From contig NZ_QJUA01000039.1 in NCBI RefSeq assembly GCF_003254575.1, positions 1 to 54,575 on the forward strand: 54,575 nt of DNA, read 5' to 3'. Made by a program: the position numbers and the translations under genes. Shown here piece by piece: positions 47,364 to 54,575 of this stretch. This DNA comes from Mycobacterium kyogaense. Lineage in GTDB: Bacteria > Actinomycetota > Actinomycetes > Mycobacteriales > Mycobacteriaceae. The notes under the pieces were generated by a model. It did not search any database and was not told the DNA's origin. It saw only the letters and a list, made by a program, of their open reading frames with translations. The number at the start of each line of letters is the position of its first letter. Position 1 is the first letter of the stretch.

Positions 47364-48113
47364 TCAGTGATGAGTCACACGGTTGATGTGCATCGACGGC
47401 ACGTGCCCGGAATCGCCTGGGCGGTCGGGGAAATCGAAGACGCCGAGGATGAGCATCATCGGGTAATCCGGCGCCTGGGTACAGACTCTGGTCGTCGCAC
47501 CATCGATGCTGAATTCCACTCGGCCGGGCTCCCAGTGCGCGGCGTACGTGTGGGCGTCGCCGACGTCGATCTCGCGCCGCTGCGCCGAGAAATCCTCGCG
47601 CAGTGCGGGATCGCGGAACCGGTGAATTCCCTGGCCCACCATGGCGGTGCGGCCTTCCACGGTGTCGCCTTCTACGGTGTCGCCGAAGACCTCCACCAGG
47701 CAGATCTCCCCGCACCGTTCGGGGCTGTCCTCGAGCCCGACCATCCACGCTGAGAACATCGAGCGTGCACCGAGCTTCGCCGCACACGTGACGGCGATCG
47801 AGCCGAAGTGCGGCGTGAAGCCGAGTACCATCGGCTGCTGCTCGCGGACCACCAGGCCGTCTCGGAACGGTTGGGGCGCATCCGTTGATCCCACAGCTCC
47901 GGATCGATTCGCGCTCTGGATCGCCGACACCCGCAGCGGCGTCGGATGATCGTCCGGGCACCACAGCGGATGGTCGGCCGGAATCGACAGCGTGAGGCCG
48001 TCCGCGCCGACGGTGAACGCCGCGGCCGATGCGGCACGCGAACTCCAGGCGGGAAGGTACGACGCCGTCCACACCGCCGGATCCAGAACACCGAACCGTT
48101 CGTCGAATCCCAC
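47364..48113 (-). CDS. GH16-like lectin-fold protein with altered catalytic motif
   Basis: A 249-residue beta-sandwich protein resembling glycoside hydrolase family 16. The region where GH16 enzymes have ExDxxE reads GEICLVEVFGD, keeping the two Glu but with Cys in place of the middle Asp. A following WEPGRVEFSIDG stretch matches the family. A small duplication, GDTVEGDTVEG, follows the motif. There is no signal peptide. It could act on a glucan-like polymer or only bind it. The 91-bp gap upstream of the CsbD-like gene shows nothing further. Confidence 0.7.
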   Translation of the reverse strand: MGFDERFGVLDPAVWTASYLPAWSSRAASAAAFTVGADGLTLSIPADHPLWCPDDHPTPLRVSAIQSANRSGAVGSTDAPQPFRDGLVVREQQPMVLGFTPHFGSIAVTCAAKLGARSMFSAWMVGLEDSPERCGEICLVEVFGDTVEGDTVEGRTAMVGQGIHRFRDPALREDFSAQRREIDVGDAHTYAAHWEPGRVEFSIDGATTRVCTQAPDYPMMLILGVFDFPDRPGDSGHVPSMHINRVTHH

Positions 48114-48129
48114 TCGGGGACTGTAACGG

Positions 48130-48591
48130 CTAGTCGCTGACGACGCCCCACTTCGCTTCAGTGCCGACGTGCCCGATGCGGGCCACCTGCACCGTCGTTG
48201 CGACCCCGATCACCACGGCGAGCACCGCCACGCCGATCGCGAGCCCTTTGGGTGTGCTCGAACGTCCGGCACGCACATGCAGTACGGCGATCGCGATCGC
48301 CATCACCAGGAGCGCGATCGAGAAGTAGATCATCGTCTCGCCGCGCTCCTCGTGCAGTTCCAGGATGGGGCTGTGCGAGTCCTCCCGGTTGTACAGCCAC
48401 TGCCCCGCAGAGACGGTGAGCGGGGTGAGTACCAGGTTCGCCGCGGCCAGTGCCACCACCAACCACACGAAACGTGTTCTCGCCCAGGGAATTAGAGCAC
48501 AGAGGATGCCGAGACCTGCAGTGAGCGGAGCGAGGACCACGATGGCGTGGACGAGCAGTGCGTGCGCGGGCAATCCGAAAACTGTGGTCAT
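48130..48591 (-). CDS. DUF2231 membrane protein
   Basis: A 153-residue protein with four membrane helices. It begins FGLPAHALLVHAIVVLAPLTAG, the DUF2231 pattern with two His in the first helix region, suggestive of metal or heme contact, and has a conserved HEERGETM loop. Function is unknown. GAGGA lies 6 nt before the ATG, inside the stop region of the small ORF upstream. Confidence 0.88.
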   Translation of the reverse strand: MTTVFGLPAHALLVHAIVVLAPLTAGLGILCALIPWARTRFVWLVVALAAANLVLTPLTVSAGQWLYNREDSHSPILELHEERGETMIYFSIALLVMAIAIAVLHVRAGRSSTPKGLAIGVAVLAVVIGVATTVQVARIGHVGTEAKWGVVSD

Positions 48592-48600
48592 GAAAGGTCC

Positions 48601-48801
48601 TCAGGAAGTCACGATCGGGTGGTTGGTCTCACCGATCTGGTCGATGGTCGAGGTCAGCTGGTCGCAACCAGTGACCCGTCTCCATGCCGGATCCACCCGG
48701 CAAGATTCCCATGGCGAACAGCTCTCCGGGAAAGAGTCTTTCGTCCCCAGATGCGTGGGCGACTCGATGCGCCCGTCGACCAGCATCCGCCGCAGCTTCA
48801 C
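48601..48801 (-). CDS. Possible 66-residue protein upstream of the DUF2231 gene
   Basis: An open frame from GTG 48801 to 48601 with about 79 percent G or C at third codon positions, close to real genes here. It ends 9 bp before the DUF2231 start, and its stop overlaps that gene's ribosome-binding site, as in an operon. It has four Cys/Trp-containing turns (PESCSPWESC; GCDQL) and no recognisable domain. No ribosome-binding site precedes it, and the surrounding 280 bp are less GC-rich than the rest. Confidence 0.35.
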   Translation of the reverse strand: MKLRRMLVDGRIESPTHLGTKDSFPESCSPWESCRVDPAWRRVTGCDQLTSTIDQIGETNHPIVTS

Positions 48802-48871
48802 ACTGAAGGTGATACCAGGTAGAGCTGTGAATTCGCGGTAAGACAGGCGCCCCCAGCGCCCGTGGAACGAG

Positions 48872-51451
48872 CTAGGCGGCCAGAGGGGTGTAGTCGGTGC
48901 TGCGCTGACGGGCGGGGCGACCGATGCCTTGCGCGATCGCGACGAGTTCGGCGACGGTTTTGGCGCTGCCGTTCTCCGAGCCCGCCATCCTCGAGATGGT
49001 TTCCTCCATCAGCGTGCCACCCAGATCGTTGGCCCCGCCGGTGAGCATCACCTGGGTGCGCTCGACGCCGAGTTTGACCCAGCTGGTCTGGATGTTGGAG
49101 ATCCTGCCGTGCAACATGATCCGCGCCAGCGCGTGCACCGCCCTGTTGTCGCGATGCGTCGGGCCGGGCCGGGACCCGCCCGCCAGGTACAGCGGTGATG
49201 ACTGGTGGACGAACGGCAGCGGCACGAACTCCGTGAAACCGCCTGTGCGATCTTGGATCTCGCGCAGCACGTTCAGGTGCCCCACCCAGTGCCTGGGCTG
49301 CTCCACGTGGCCGTACATCATCGTCGAGCTCGATCGGAGCCCGACCTCGTGGGCGGTGGTGATGACCTCTATCCACATCGGGGTGGGCAGCTTGCCCTTG
49401 GTCAACACCCAGCGCACCTCGTCATCGAGGATCTCGGCCGCCGTGCCCGGGATGGTGTCGAGGCCGGCTTCGCGTAGTGCGGTCAGCCAGTCCCGGATCG
49501 ACGTGCCTGCGCGGGTGACGCCGTTGGCGATCTCCATCGGGGAGAACGCGTGTACGTGCATCGAGGGCACCCGTGCCTTGACCGCCCGCACCAGGTCGGC
49601 GTAACCGGTCACGGGGAGCTCGGGGTCGATGCCGCCCTGCATGCAGACTTCGGTCGCACCGGCCACGTGCGCCTCCCACGCGCGATCGGCGACCTCGGCG
49701 GTCGACAGTGAGAACGCGTCGGCGTCGCCTTTGCGTTGCGCGAACGCGCAGAACCGGCAGCCCGTGTAGCAGATGTTGGTGAAGTTGATGTTCCGGTTGA
49801 CGACGAACGTGACGTCGTCGCCGACGACGTCTCGGCGCAACGCATCCGCGAAGGAGGTGACGGCGTCCAGAGCGGGCCCGTCAGCGGTGGCCAACGCCAG
49901 GTACTCGTCGTCGGAGCAGCCGGCCGGGTCACTCTCGACCGCGCGCAGAGCAGCCAGCACATCGGTGTCGATGCGCTCCGGGGCGCGGGCCGCCAACTCG
50001 GACACCTTGGCGCGGATCGACTCCCAGTCTCCGAACGCGGACCCGAGATCCGAGCGGGTCTCGCTGCGGCGCCCCTCGACGTCGATCGCCGCGTGCAGGT
50101 CGACGCGGCCGAGGGATTCGGCGGCTTCGTCGGGTTCCTGCCAGGGCCGCCCGACCGGGTTCACGTCCAGGGCGTAGCCCGTGTCAGGGTCGGCGAGCGC
50201 GGCGACGTGTCCGCCGACGCGCGGATCGATCCATGCCGCCCCGGCGGTCACGTACTGCGGTTGCGCGGTCAGCCTCTGCACCAGGTCATAGCCAGCGTCA
50301 GCAGTCACCGCGGCCAGTTCGTCCAGTGCCGGCCACGGCCGTTCGGGGTTCACGTGGTCCGGGGTCAGCGGTGAGACCCCACCCCAGTCGTCCACCCCCG
50401 CCGCGATCAACGACAGGCATTCGGCCCGCGACACCAGATTCGGCGGTGCCTGCACCCGCATCTTGGGGCCCAGCACCAGCCGCGTGACCGCGATCGTCGC
50501 CAGGAATTCCTCGAGCCCGGCATCGGGCACAGCCGCCATCGCGGTGTGGTCCTTGGCGCGGAAGTTCTGCACGATCACTTCCTGCACATGCCCGAACTCG
50601 CGGTGCGAGCGGCGGATCGCGTGGATGGTCTCCGCCCGTTCGAGTTCCGTCTCGCCGATGCCGACCAGCAGACCGGTGGTGAACGGGATCGAGAGCCGCC
50701 CCGCATCGTCGAGGGTGCGCAGCCGCACCGCCGGGTCCTTGTCCGGACTGCCGTAGTGAGCGGCCCCGCGCGTCTCGTAGAGCCGCCGCGACGTCGTCTC
50801 GAGCATCATGCCCATCGACGGCGCCACGGGCTTGAGCCGGGACAGCTCCGTCCAGCTCATCACCCCAGGGTTGAGGTGTGGCAGCAGCCCGGTCTCCTCC
50901 AGCACCCGGATCGCCATCGCCCGCACGTAATCGAGGGTCGAGTCGTAGCCGCGTTCGTCGAGCCATTGACGCGCCTCCTCCCAGCGCGCCTCCGGCCGAT
51001 CCCCCAGCGTGAAAAGGGCTTCCTTGCAACCCAACTCGGCACCCTGGCGGGCCACCGCGAGGATCTCGTCGGGTTCCATGAACATGCCTTTGCCCTGCGC
51101 GCGGAGCCGGCCCGGCACCGTGACGAAGGTGCAGTAGTGGCAGGTGTCGCGGCACAGATGCGTCACCGGAATGAACACCTTGCGCGAATAGCTCACCGGC
51201 AGGCGGCCGTGCGTACCGCGCCGACCTGCCGCCTCCAGACCGGCATCACGCACCCGGGCAGCGCTCGCCATCAGATCGGTCAGGTCGGCCCCGCGGGCCG
51301 TCAACGCGATCGCTGCTTCGTCGATGTTCAGCGCCACCCCGTCCCGCGCGCGCCGCAGCACTCGCCGCAACGCCGCCGCAGACGGGGGTGCAGAAGAGGG
51401 GGGCACAGAGGGATCGGGCAGATCGGTGCCACGCTGGGAGTTCAGAGCCAC
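48872..51451 (-). CDS. fbiC: FO synthase FbiC (fused CofG/CofH)
   Basis: An 859-residue fusion of two radical-SAM halves. The CofG half has the cluster motif CRDTCHYC (near residue 100); the CofH half has CYTGCRFC (near residue 560). Together they build the deazaflavin FO from tyrosine and a ribityl-pyrimidine, the core of coenzyme F420, needed for nitroimidazole drug activation in mycobacteria. GTG 51451 (MALNSQRG) was chosen because it gives the family length; a GTG at 51496 adds 15 residues, and neither has a clear ribosome-binding site. Confidence 0.94.
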   Translation of the reverse strand: MALNSQRGTDLPDPSVPPSSAPPSAAALRRVLRRARDGVALNIDEAAIALTARGADLTDLMASAARVRDAGLEAAGRRGTHGRLPVSYSRKVFIPVTHLCRDTCHYCTFVTVPGRLRAQGKGMFMEPDEILAVARQGAELGCKEALFTLGDRPEARWEEARQWLDERGYDSTLDYVRAMAIRVLEETGLLPHLNPGVMSWTELSRLKPVAPSMGMMLETTSRRLYETRGAAHYGSPDKDPAVRLRTLDDAGRLSIPFTTGLLVGIGETELERAETIHAIRRSHREFGHVQEVIVQNFRAKDHTAMAAVPDAGLEEFLATIAVTRLVLGPKMRVQAPPNLVSRAECLSLIAAGVDDWGGVSPLTPDHVNPERPWPALDELAAVTADAGYDLVQRLTAQPQYVTAGAAWIDPRVGGHVAALADPDTGYALDVNPVGRPWQEPDEAAESLGRVDLHAAIDVEGRRSETRSDLGSAFGDWESIRAKVSELAARAPERIDTDVLAALRAVESDPAGCSDDEYLALATADGPALDAVTSFADALRRDVVGDDVTFVVNRNINFTNICYTGCRFCAFAQRKGDADAFSLSTAEVADRAWEAHVAGATEVCMQGGIDPELPVTGYADLVRAVKARVPSMHVHAFSPMEIANGVTRAGTSIRDWLTALREAGLDTIPGTAAEILDDEVRWVLTKGKLPTPMWIEVITTAHEVGLRSSSTMMYGHVEQPRHWVGHLNVLREIQDRTGGFTEFVPLPFVHQSSPLYLAGGSRPGPTHRDNRAVHALARIMLHGRISNIQTSWVKLGVERTQVMLTGGANDLGGTLMEETISRMAGSENGSAKTVAELVAIAQGIGRPARQRSTDYTPLAA

Positions 51452-51535
51452 TCCCGCATAACCCCGGCGTCGACGCGGATCATCCGCGCGTCTCACATGT
51501 TGAAACCCGTGCGCGTGGCATACCGGCCACAGTAG

Positions 51536-51961
51536 TCAACGGCGAAACGCCGCGGGGCCCGCCCCGGCGCGTTCCTGCGCCGTCCGCCGCCGGGTCAACA
51601 ACCAGCCCGCCGGCAGTGCGCCGACGGCGATGAGCAGGACCGACGCGTACTCCATCAGCCCCACGCCGCCGAAGACGATGTCGTCGCCGGGACCTCCGAA
51701 CGTGCACAGCAGGACGGTCGCCAGCCAGGCCCACAACGGCGTGGCGGCCTGTCGCGTCGACGAGGTCCACCGCATCGCGACCCACACGAGCGCAACGTTC
51801 ATGGCCCCGCTGAGGACGGCGCTGATCGGCACGGGGACACCGCCCACGCGCAGCGGAAGGAAGAAAACAGCCATCAGCGCCGAGAGCACACCATCGAAGG
51901 CCAGGACGGCGAGCACGAACCAGCGCAGCCGGTCGGATGCCGGCGGTGCGGAGGAGGTCAG
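51536..51961 (-). CDS. Membrane protein (Rv1171-like) with possible CTG start
   Basis: A 141-residue protein of four membrane helices (RLRWFVLAVLAFDGVLSALM; FFLPLRVGGVPVPISAVLSG; LWAWLATVLLCTF; SVLLIAVGALPAGWLL) with the loop FGGPGDDIVFGG. It resembles the M. tuberculosis protein between fbiC and mshB. The natural family start would fall on CTG 51961, which overlaps the stop of the 35-codon gene by CTGA. The only conventional start in frame, GTG 52006, lies inside that gene and has no ribosome-binding site. Function is unknown. Confidence 0.72.
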   Translation of the reverse strand: MTSSAPPASDRLRWFVLAVLAFDGVLSALMAVFFLPLRVGGVPVPISAVLSGAMNVALVWVAMRWTSSTRQAATPLWAWLATVLLCTFGGPGDDIVFGGVGLMEYASVLLIAVGALPAGWLLTRRRTAQERAGAGPAAFRR

Positions 51962-52065
51962 GTCGGGATGCTGTCGAGCACGGACACCAGCGATCCGACG
52001 ACCCACTGGAAGTTGTCGAGCCGGTCTTGCCAGTGCTGCAGGTTGGGATCGAGATCCGGATCCAT
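51958..52065 (-). CDS. 35-residue miniprotein between mshB and the membrane gene
   Basis: ATG 52065 is preceded by GGAAGGGAA at about 5 nt, one of the best ribosome-binding sites in the window. The product begins MDPDLDPNLQHWQDRLDNF and continues as one amphipathic helix with Trp and Asp, ending DSIPT. The stop overlaps the CTG of the next gene. No family is recognised. Its role may be regulatory, by coupling translation, or structural, as a partner of the membrane protein. Confidence 0.6.
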   Translation of the reverse strand: MDPDLDPNLQHWQDRLDNFQWVVGSLVSVLDSIPT

Positions 52066-52123
52066 GGGCTTCCCTTCCGCGCGTCGAACCGACCAGGGGC
52101 AGCGTACCCCGTGGCGCCCCTGC

Positions 52124-52978
52124 TCACCCCAGGGTCAGCCCGGCGAGTAGATCGGTTTCCCATCCCCGATCGTCGCGCTTGCCCACCTGCCCCTCGACCA
52201 GTACGTAGTGCTCCACCACCGGCACCGGCAGCGCGATGTTGTTGGACAGCGCCATCGCAGTCCCGTCCGGGGCGACCTGCACCTGGGTTGCGTGCGCGCG
52301 CAGCGCGGCCAGTTTGGCAGGCAGGTGCGCGGTGACGTCGATGGCCGCGTCGATCGTGTCGTCGGCGAATCCGACCAGCGGCAGCGCCTCGGCGTCGAGC
52401 GTCACCCAGCTCTCCGGTAGCCCCGACAGTCCGGCCAGACCGTCGCGAATCCCGCTCTGCGACATCACGTTCCAGTACACCTTGGGTACGCGCCACTGCG
52501 CCGCGGCGACGCCGGCCGTCGTGATCCGGTGAGCGTGGATGTGGTCGGGATGGCCGTACCCACCCTGCGGGTCGTAGGTGACGACGACGTGCGGGCGCAG
52601 GTCGTCGATGACGGCCGCCAGTTCGGCGGTCTGCTCGTCGACGTCGCCGTCGACGAAGCGCTGCCGATGCCGGGCGGGGGTTCCTGCCATGCCGGAATCC
52701 CGCCACCGACCGGCGCCGCCGAGGTAGCGGGGCCGGTCCACCCCGAGCGCGGCCAGAGCGGCGGTCAGCTCACCGATCCGATAGCCGCCGAGCTGGTCGG
52801 CGGCGTCGACGGCCAGCTGCGCCCACTGCTCGCCGATCACCTCGCCCTCCTCGCCCAACGTGCATGTCAGAACCTGCACCTGCGCACCGCGGGCGCAGTA
52901 GTGGGCGATCGTGCCGCCGGTGGTGAGGGTCTCGTCGTCGGGGTGGGCGTGGACGAACAACAGGCGCGGCGTCTCCAT
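52124..52978 (-). CDS. mshB: Mycothiol deacetylase MshB
   Basis: A 284-residue zinc enzyme of the LmbE/PIG-L family. The ligands are in VHAHPDDE (His, Asp) and the His of YGHPDHIHAH; the catalytic Asp is in the first motif. It removes acetyl from GlcNAc-inositol in mycothiol synthesis, the main thiol buffer of actinobacteria. It is divergent from the CLC gene, 61 bp apart. No ribosome-binding site is evident before ATG 52978. Confidence 0.95.
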   Translation of the reverse strand: METPRLLFVHAHPDDETLTTGGTIAHYCARGAQVQVLTCTLGEEGEVIGEQWAQLAVDAADQLGGYRIGELTAALAALGVDRPRYLGGAGRWRDSGMAGTPARHRQRFVDGDVDEQTAELAAVIDDLRPHVVVTYDPQGGYGHPDHIHAHRITTAGVAAAQWRVPKVYWNVMSQSGIRDGLAGLSGLPESWVTLDAEALPLVGFADDTIDAAIDVTAHLPAKLAALRAHATQVQVAPDGTAMALSNNIALPVPVVEHYVLVEGQVGKRDDRGWETDLLAGLTLG

Positions 52979-53027
52979 GCGCCCAGCTTGCCCGCTGGTC
53001 TGCCGGCCATCGAGTCCAGGTGTGGCT

Positions 53028-53033
53028 TAGATT
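53028..53033 (+). promoter_or_regulatory. -10 element of the CLC gene promoter
   Basis: TAGATT, then 6 nt, then GTG 53040. A leaderless transcript is expected. Confidence 0.5.
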
Positions 53034-53039
53034 CGCCTC

Positions 53040-54254
53040 GTGTCCCGCCGCAGAGTCGAGTTCGGCTGCGCGATCGTGGTGATCGGCCTGCTGGCCGGCG
53101 TCGCCGGTGCCGCGACGACGCTGCTGCTGCACGCGATCGAACACCTCACCTATCGCTACAGTTTCGGCTCGCTGCTGGACGGCGTCGAGAACAGCGGGGA
53201 TTGGCGCCGCGCGCTGGGGCCGATGGTCGGCGGCGCGCTGGCCGGGACGGGCTGGTGGCTGCTGCGGCGCCGCGCCGGCGTGCCCACACTGTCCGCGGCG
53301 CTCGCCGGCGAGCAACCGGTGCGACGGTTGGCGCTCACCGGCGACGCCGCGTTGCAGGTGCTGCTCGTCGGCTCGGGCGCGTCGTTGGGCCGCGAAGGCG
53401 CGCCACGTCAGCTGGCCGTGGCGTGGGGGGATCTGGGCACTTCGCGATGGGCGCTCACCGCCGCCGATCGACGCATCCTGCTCGCGTGCGCGGCCGGCGC
53501 CGGGCTGGGTGCGGTCTACAGCGTGCCGCTGGGTGGTGCGCTGTTCGCGACGCGAATCCTGTTGGGTACCTGGCATCCTCGCGCGCTCGGCACCGCGCTG
53601 ATCACGTCCAGCCTCGCGGTCGCCGTCGCGGCGCCGGTGACCCATCTGGAGCACCCGCTGACCTGGCCGACCGCAGATCTGTCGCCGTTGTTCGGCCTTC
53701 TCGCCGTGGCGTTGGCGCCGCTGGCGGTGGCCGTCGGGTGGGCCTTCACGCGCATCACGGCCTCCGGGCCGCCTGCGGCCTCGCCGACCCTGATCCCGGC
53801 GATCGCCGCGGCCGGACTGCTCACCGGCGTGTGCTCGATCTGGCTGCCGGAGCTGCCCGGCAACGGTCGCAGTGTCCTCGAGGTCAGCGTCGACAGCGGT
53901 CTGACTCTCGGCGCCGCGGCGGCCATCCTGGTGCTCAAACCGCTGCTGTCGGCGGCGTTCCTGCGCGCCGGCGCGGTCGGCGGGCTGCTGACCCCGGCGC
54001 TGGCGACGGGAGCGGCGGCCGGTTCGGTGGTGGCGCTGGCGCTCAACGCCTGGGCCGGTCTGACGCTGCACGTGCCGGCGGTGTCGCTGACCTGTGCAGC
54101 CGGGGTGCTGGCGATCACGCAGCGCTCACCGCTGTTCGCCGCCTTGTTCGTCTGGGAGCTGGCGCGGCCGCCGGTGTGGTTGCTCGCGGTGTTCGCGCTC
54201 GCCGCGTTCACTGCTCACGGCCTGACGAGACTGCGCCGGGTGACAGCGACCTAG
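53040..54254 (+). CDS. CLC-family chloride channel/transporter
   Basis: A 404-residue membrane protein. CLC selectivity motifs are seen in modified form: GSGASLGREGAPRQLA (for GSGxP and GREGP), GLGAVYSVPLGGALFA (for GxFxP) and LPELPGNGR. About ten helical stretches cover the length. The Pro-to-Ala change after GREG and the missing gating Glu pattern leave channel versus antiporter open. No cytosolic CBS domains follow. It ends directly before the stop of the convergent lpqW. Confidence 0.9.
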   Translation: MSRRRVEFGCAIVVIGLLAGVAGAATTLLLHAIEHLTYRYSFGSLLDGVENSGDWRRALGPMVGGALAGTGWWLLRRRAGVPTLSAALAGEQPVRRLALTGDAALQVLLVGSGASLGREGAPRQLAVAWGDLGTSRWALTAADRRILLACAAGAGLGAVYSVPLGGALFATRILLGTWHPRALGTALITSSLAVAVAAPVTHLEHPLTWPTADLSPLFGLLAVALAPLAVAVGWAFTRITASGPPAASPTLIPAIAAAGLLTGVCSIWLPELPGNGRSVLEVSVDSGLTLGAAAAILVLKPLLSAAFLRAGAVGGLLTPALATGAAAGSVVALALNAWAGLTLHVPAVSLTCAAGVLAITQRSPLFAALFVWELARPPVWLLAVFALAAFTAHGLTRLRRVTAT

Positions 54255-54575
54255 CTACTGAGGCAGCTTGAGCCACTGCCCGGCGTCGCCGACGATGCCG
54301 ACCGGGACGGCACCGGTCAGGCTGACTCCCTGCACGCTGGGGCCGGCGGCGACGATCGTGGTGTCCTGCAGGATCGGCAGCACGGTGGCCATGTCCCACA
54401 GTCGTGGCTCGACGTCGTCGATCACCTCGCCGATGTCGGCGGTGCCCTGCAGGGCGGCGTCGATCCTGGGTTGGATCGTGCGATCGCAGATGCCGGTGAT
54501 GTTGCTCGGCGCCTGGACCAGTTGGCCGGTTTCCGGGGCGGGCGCGGGGGTGGAACTCGCGATCGTGGAGGGTGG
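54255..54575 (-). CDS. lpqW: LpqW, C-terminal part
   Basis: The last 106 residues of a protein whose 5' end is outside the window. The sequence (GICDRTIQPRIDAALQGTAD; EPRLWDMATVLPILQDTTIV; GDAGQWLKLPQ) has the pattern of the C-terminal lobe of oligopeptide-binding-protein-like lipoproteins. Position next to mshB and fbiC matches lpqW of other mycobacteria, a lipoprotein that influences the balance of phosphatidylinositol mannosides and lipoarabinomannan. Identification rests partly on synteny. Confidence 0.72.
   Translation of the reverse strand, partial: PPSTIASSTPAPAPETGQLVQAPSNITGICDRTIQPRIDAALQGTADIGEVIDDVEPRLWDMATVLPILQDTTIVAAGPSVQGVSLTGAVPVGIVGDAGQWLKLPQ

Noticed and set aside
1..54575. 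CRISPR arrays, tRNA or rRNA genes, insertion sequences, prophage or integron parts
   Set aside because: No regularly spaced repeats, no cloverleaf or rRNA-like stretch and no transposase or integrase were seen on reading both strands.

Overview
This 54.6 kb, very GC-rich window is a stretch of chromosome from a rapidly growing mycobacterium (Mycolicibacterium-type). Gene content and order follow, in inverted orientation, the M. tuberculosis block from about Rv1232c down to lpqW (Rv1166), a correspondence recalled from knowledge and not searched. Start codons are often GTG, and many genes have a TANNNT hexamer ending 6-8 nt before the start codon, as expected for mycobacterial leaderless mRNAs. 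An (R)-amine transaminase very like the M. vanbaalenii enzyme points to that part of the genus.

Layout. 1-9840: a DUF4190 membrane protein, a CitE-like lyase, a soluble MgtE-like/CBS protein coupled to a DUF1003 membrane protein, a lytic transglycosylase-like protein, Mrp, then the envelope-stress block sigE-rseA-htrA-tatB (minus strand) and an O-methyltransferase. 9841-15001: a perfect hairpin, a TetR-controlled ABC efflux operon, an ICMT-like methyltransferase, a DUF4126 protein and a pyrimidine-dimer-glycosylase-like protein. 14998-25172: glycogen/glucan genes (glgC, glgM), a DUF3117 miniprotein, tag, a DivIVA-like protein, gpgS, folP2, fadD6, a LOG protein and a STAND ATPase. 25169-27913: an ABC-F ATPase with a candidate leader-peptide attenuator, then dapE. 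27968-32198: an accessory insert between dapE and dapD (two DUF202 proteins, transaminase, APC permease, LysR regulator). 32288-39325: dapD, a DUF6480 protein, a divergent ROK/MFS pair, an M15 peptidase lipoprotein, fadD36, a Nudix hydrolase and a secreted protein. 39346-44482: a fused PutA with its LysR regulator and a phenolic acid decarboxylase flanked by two copies of a palindromic repeat. 44498-54575: dapC, fdxC, yceI, a frameshifted CsbD-like gene, a GH16-like protein, a DUF2231 protein, fbiC, a membrane protein with a miniprotein in front of it, mshB, a CLC channel and the 3' end of lpqW.

Functional links. Three lysine/DAP genes (dapE, dapD, dapC) are spread along the window. Stress control is dense: sigE with its anti-sigma factor and HtrA protease, a likely MprA box in front of sigE, two ECF-type promoters (DUF3117, fdxC) and a SigF-type promoter (DUF6480). 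The best candidate for an undescribed control system is the ABC-F leader: a leaderless four-codon ORF whose codons are complementary to the ABC-F ribosome-binding site. No tRNA, rRNA, CRISPR array or complete insertion sequence was seen.
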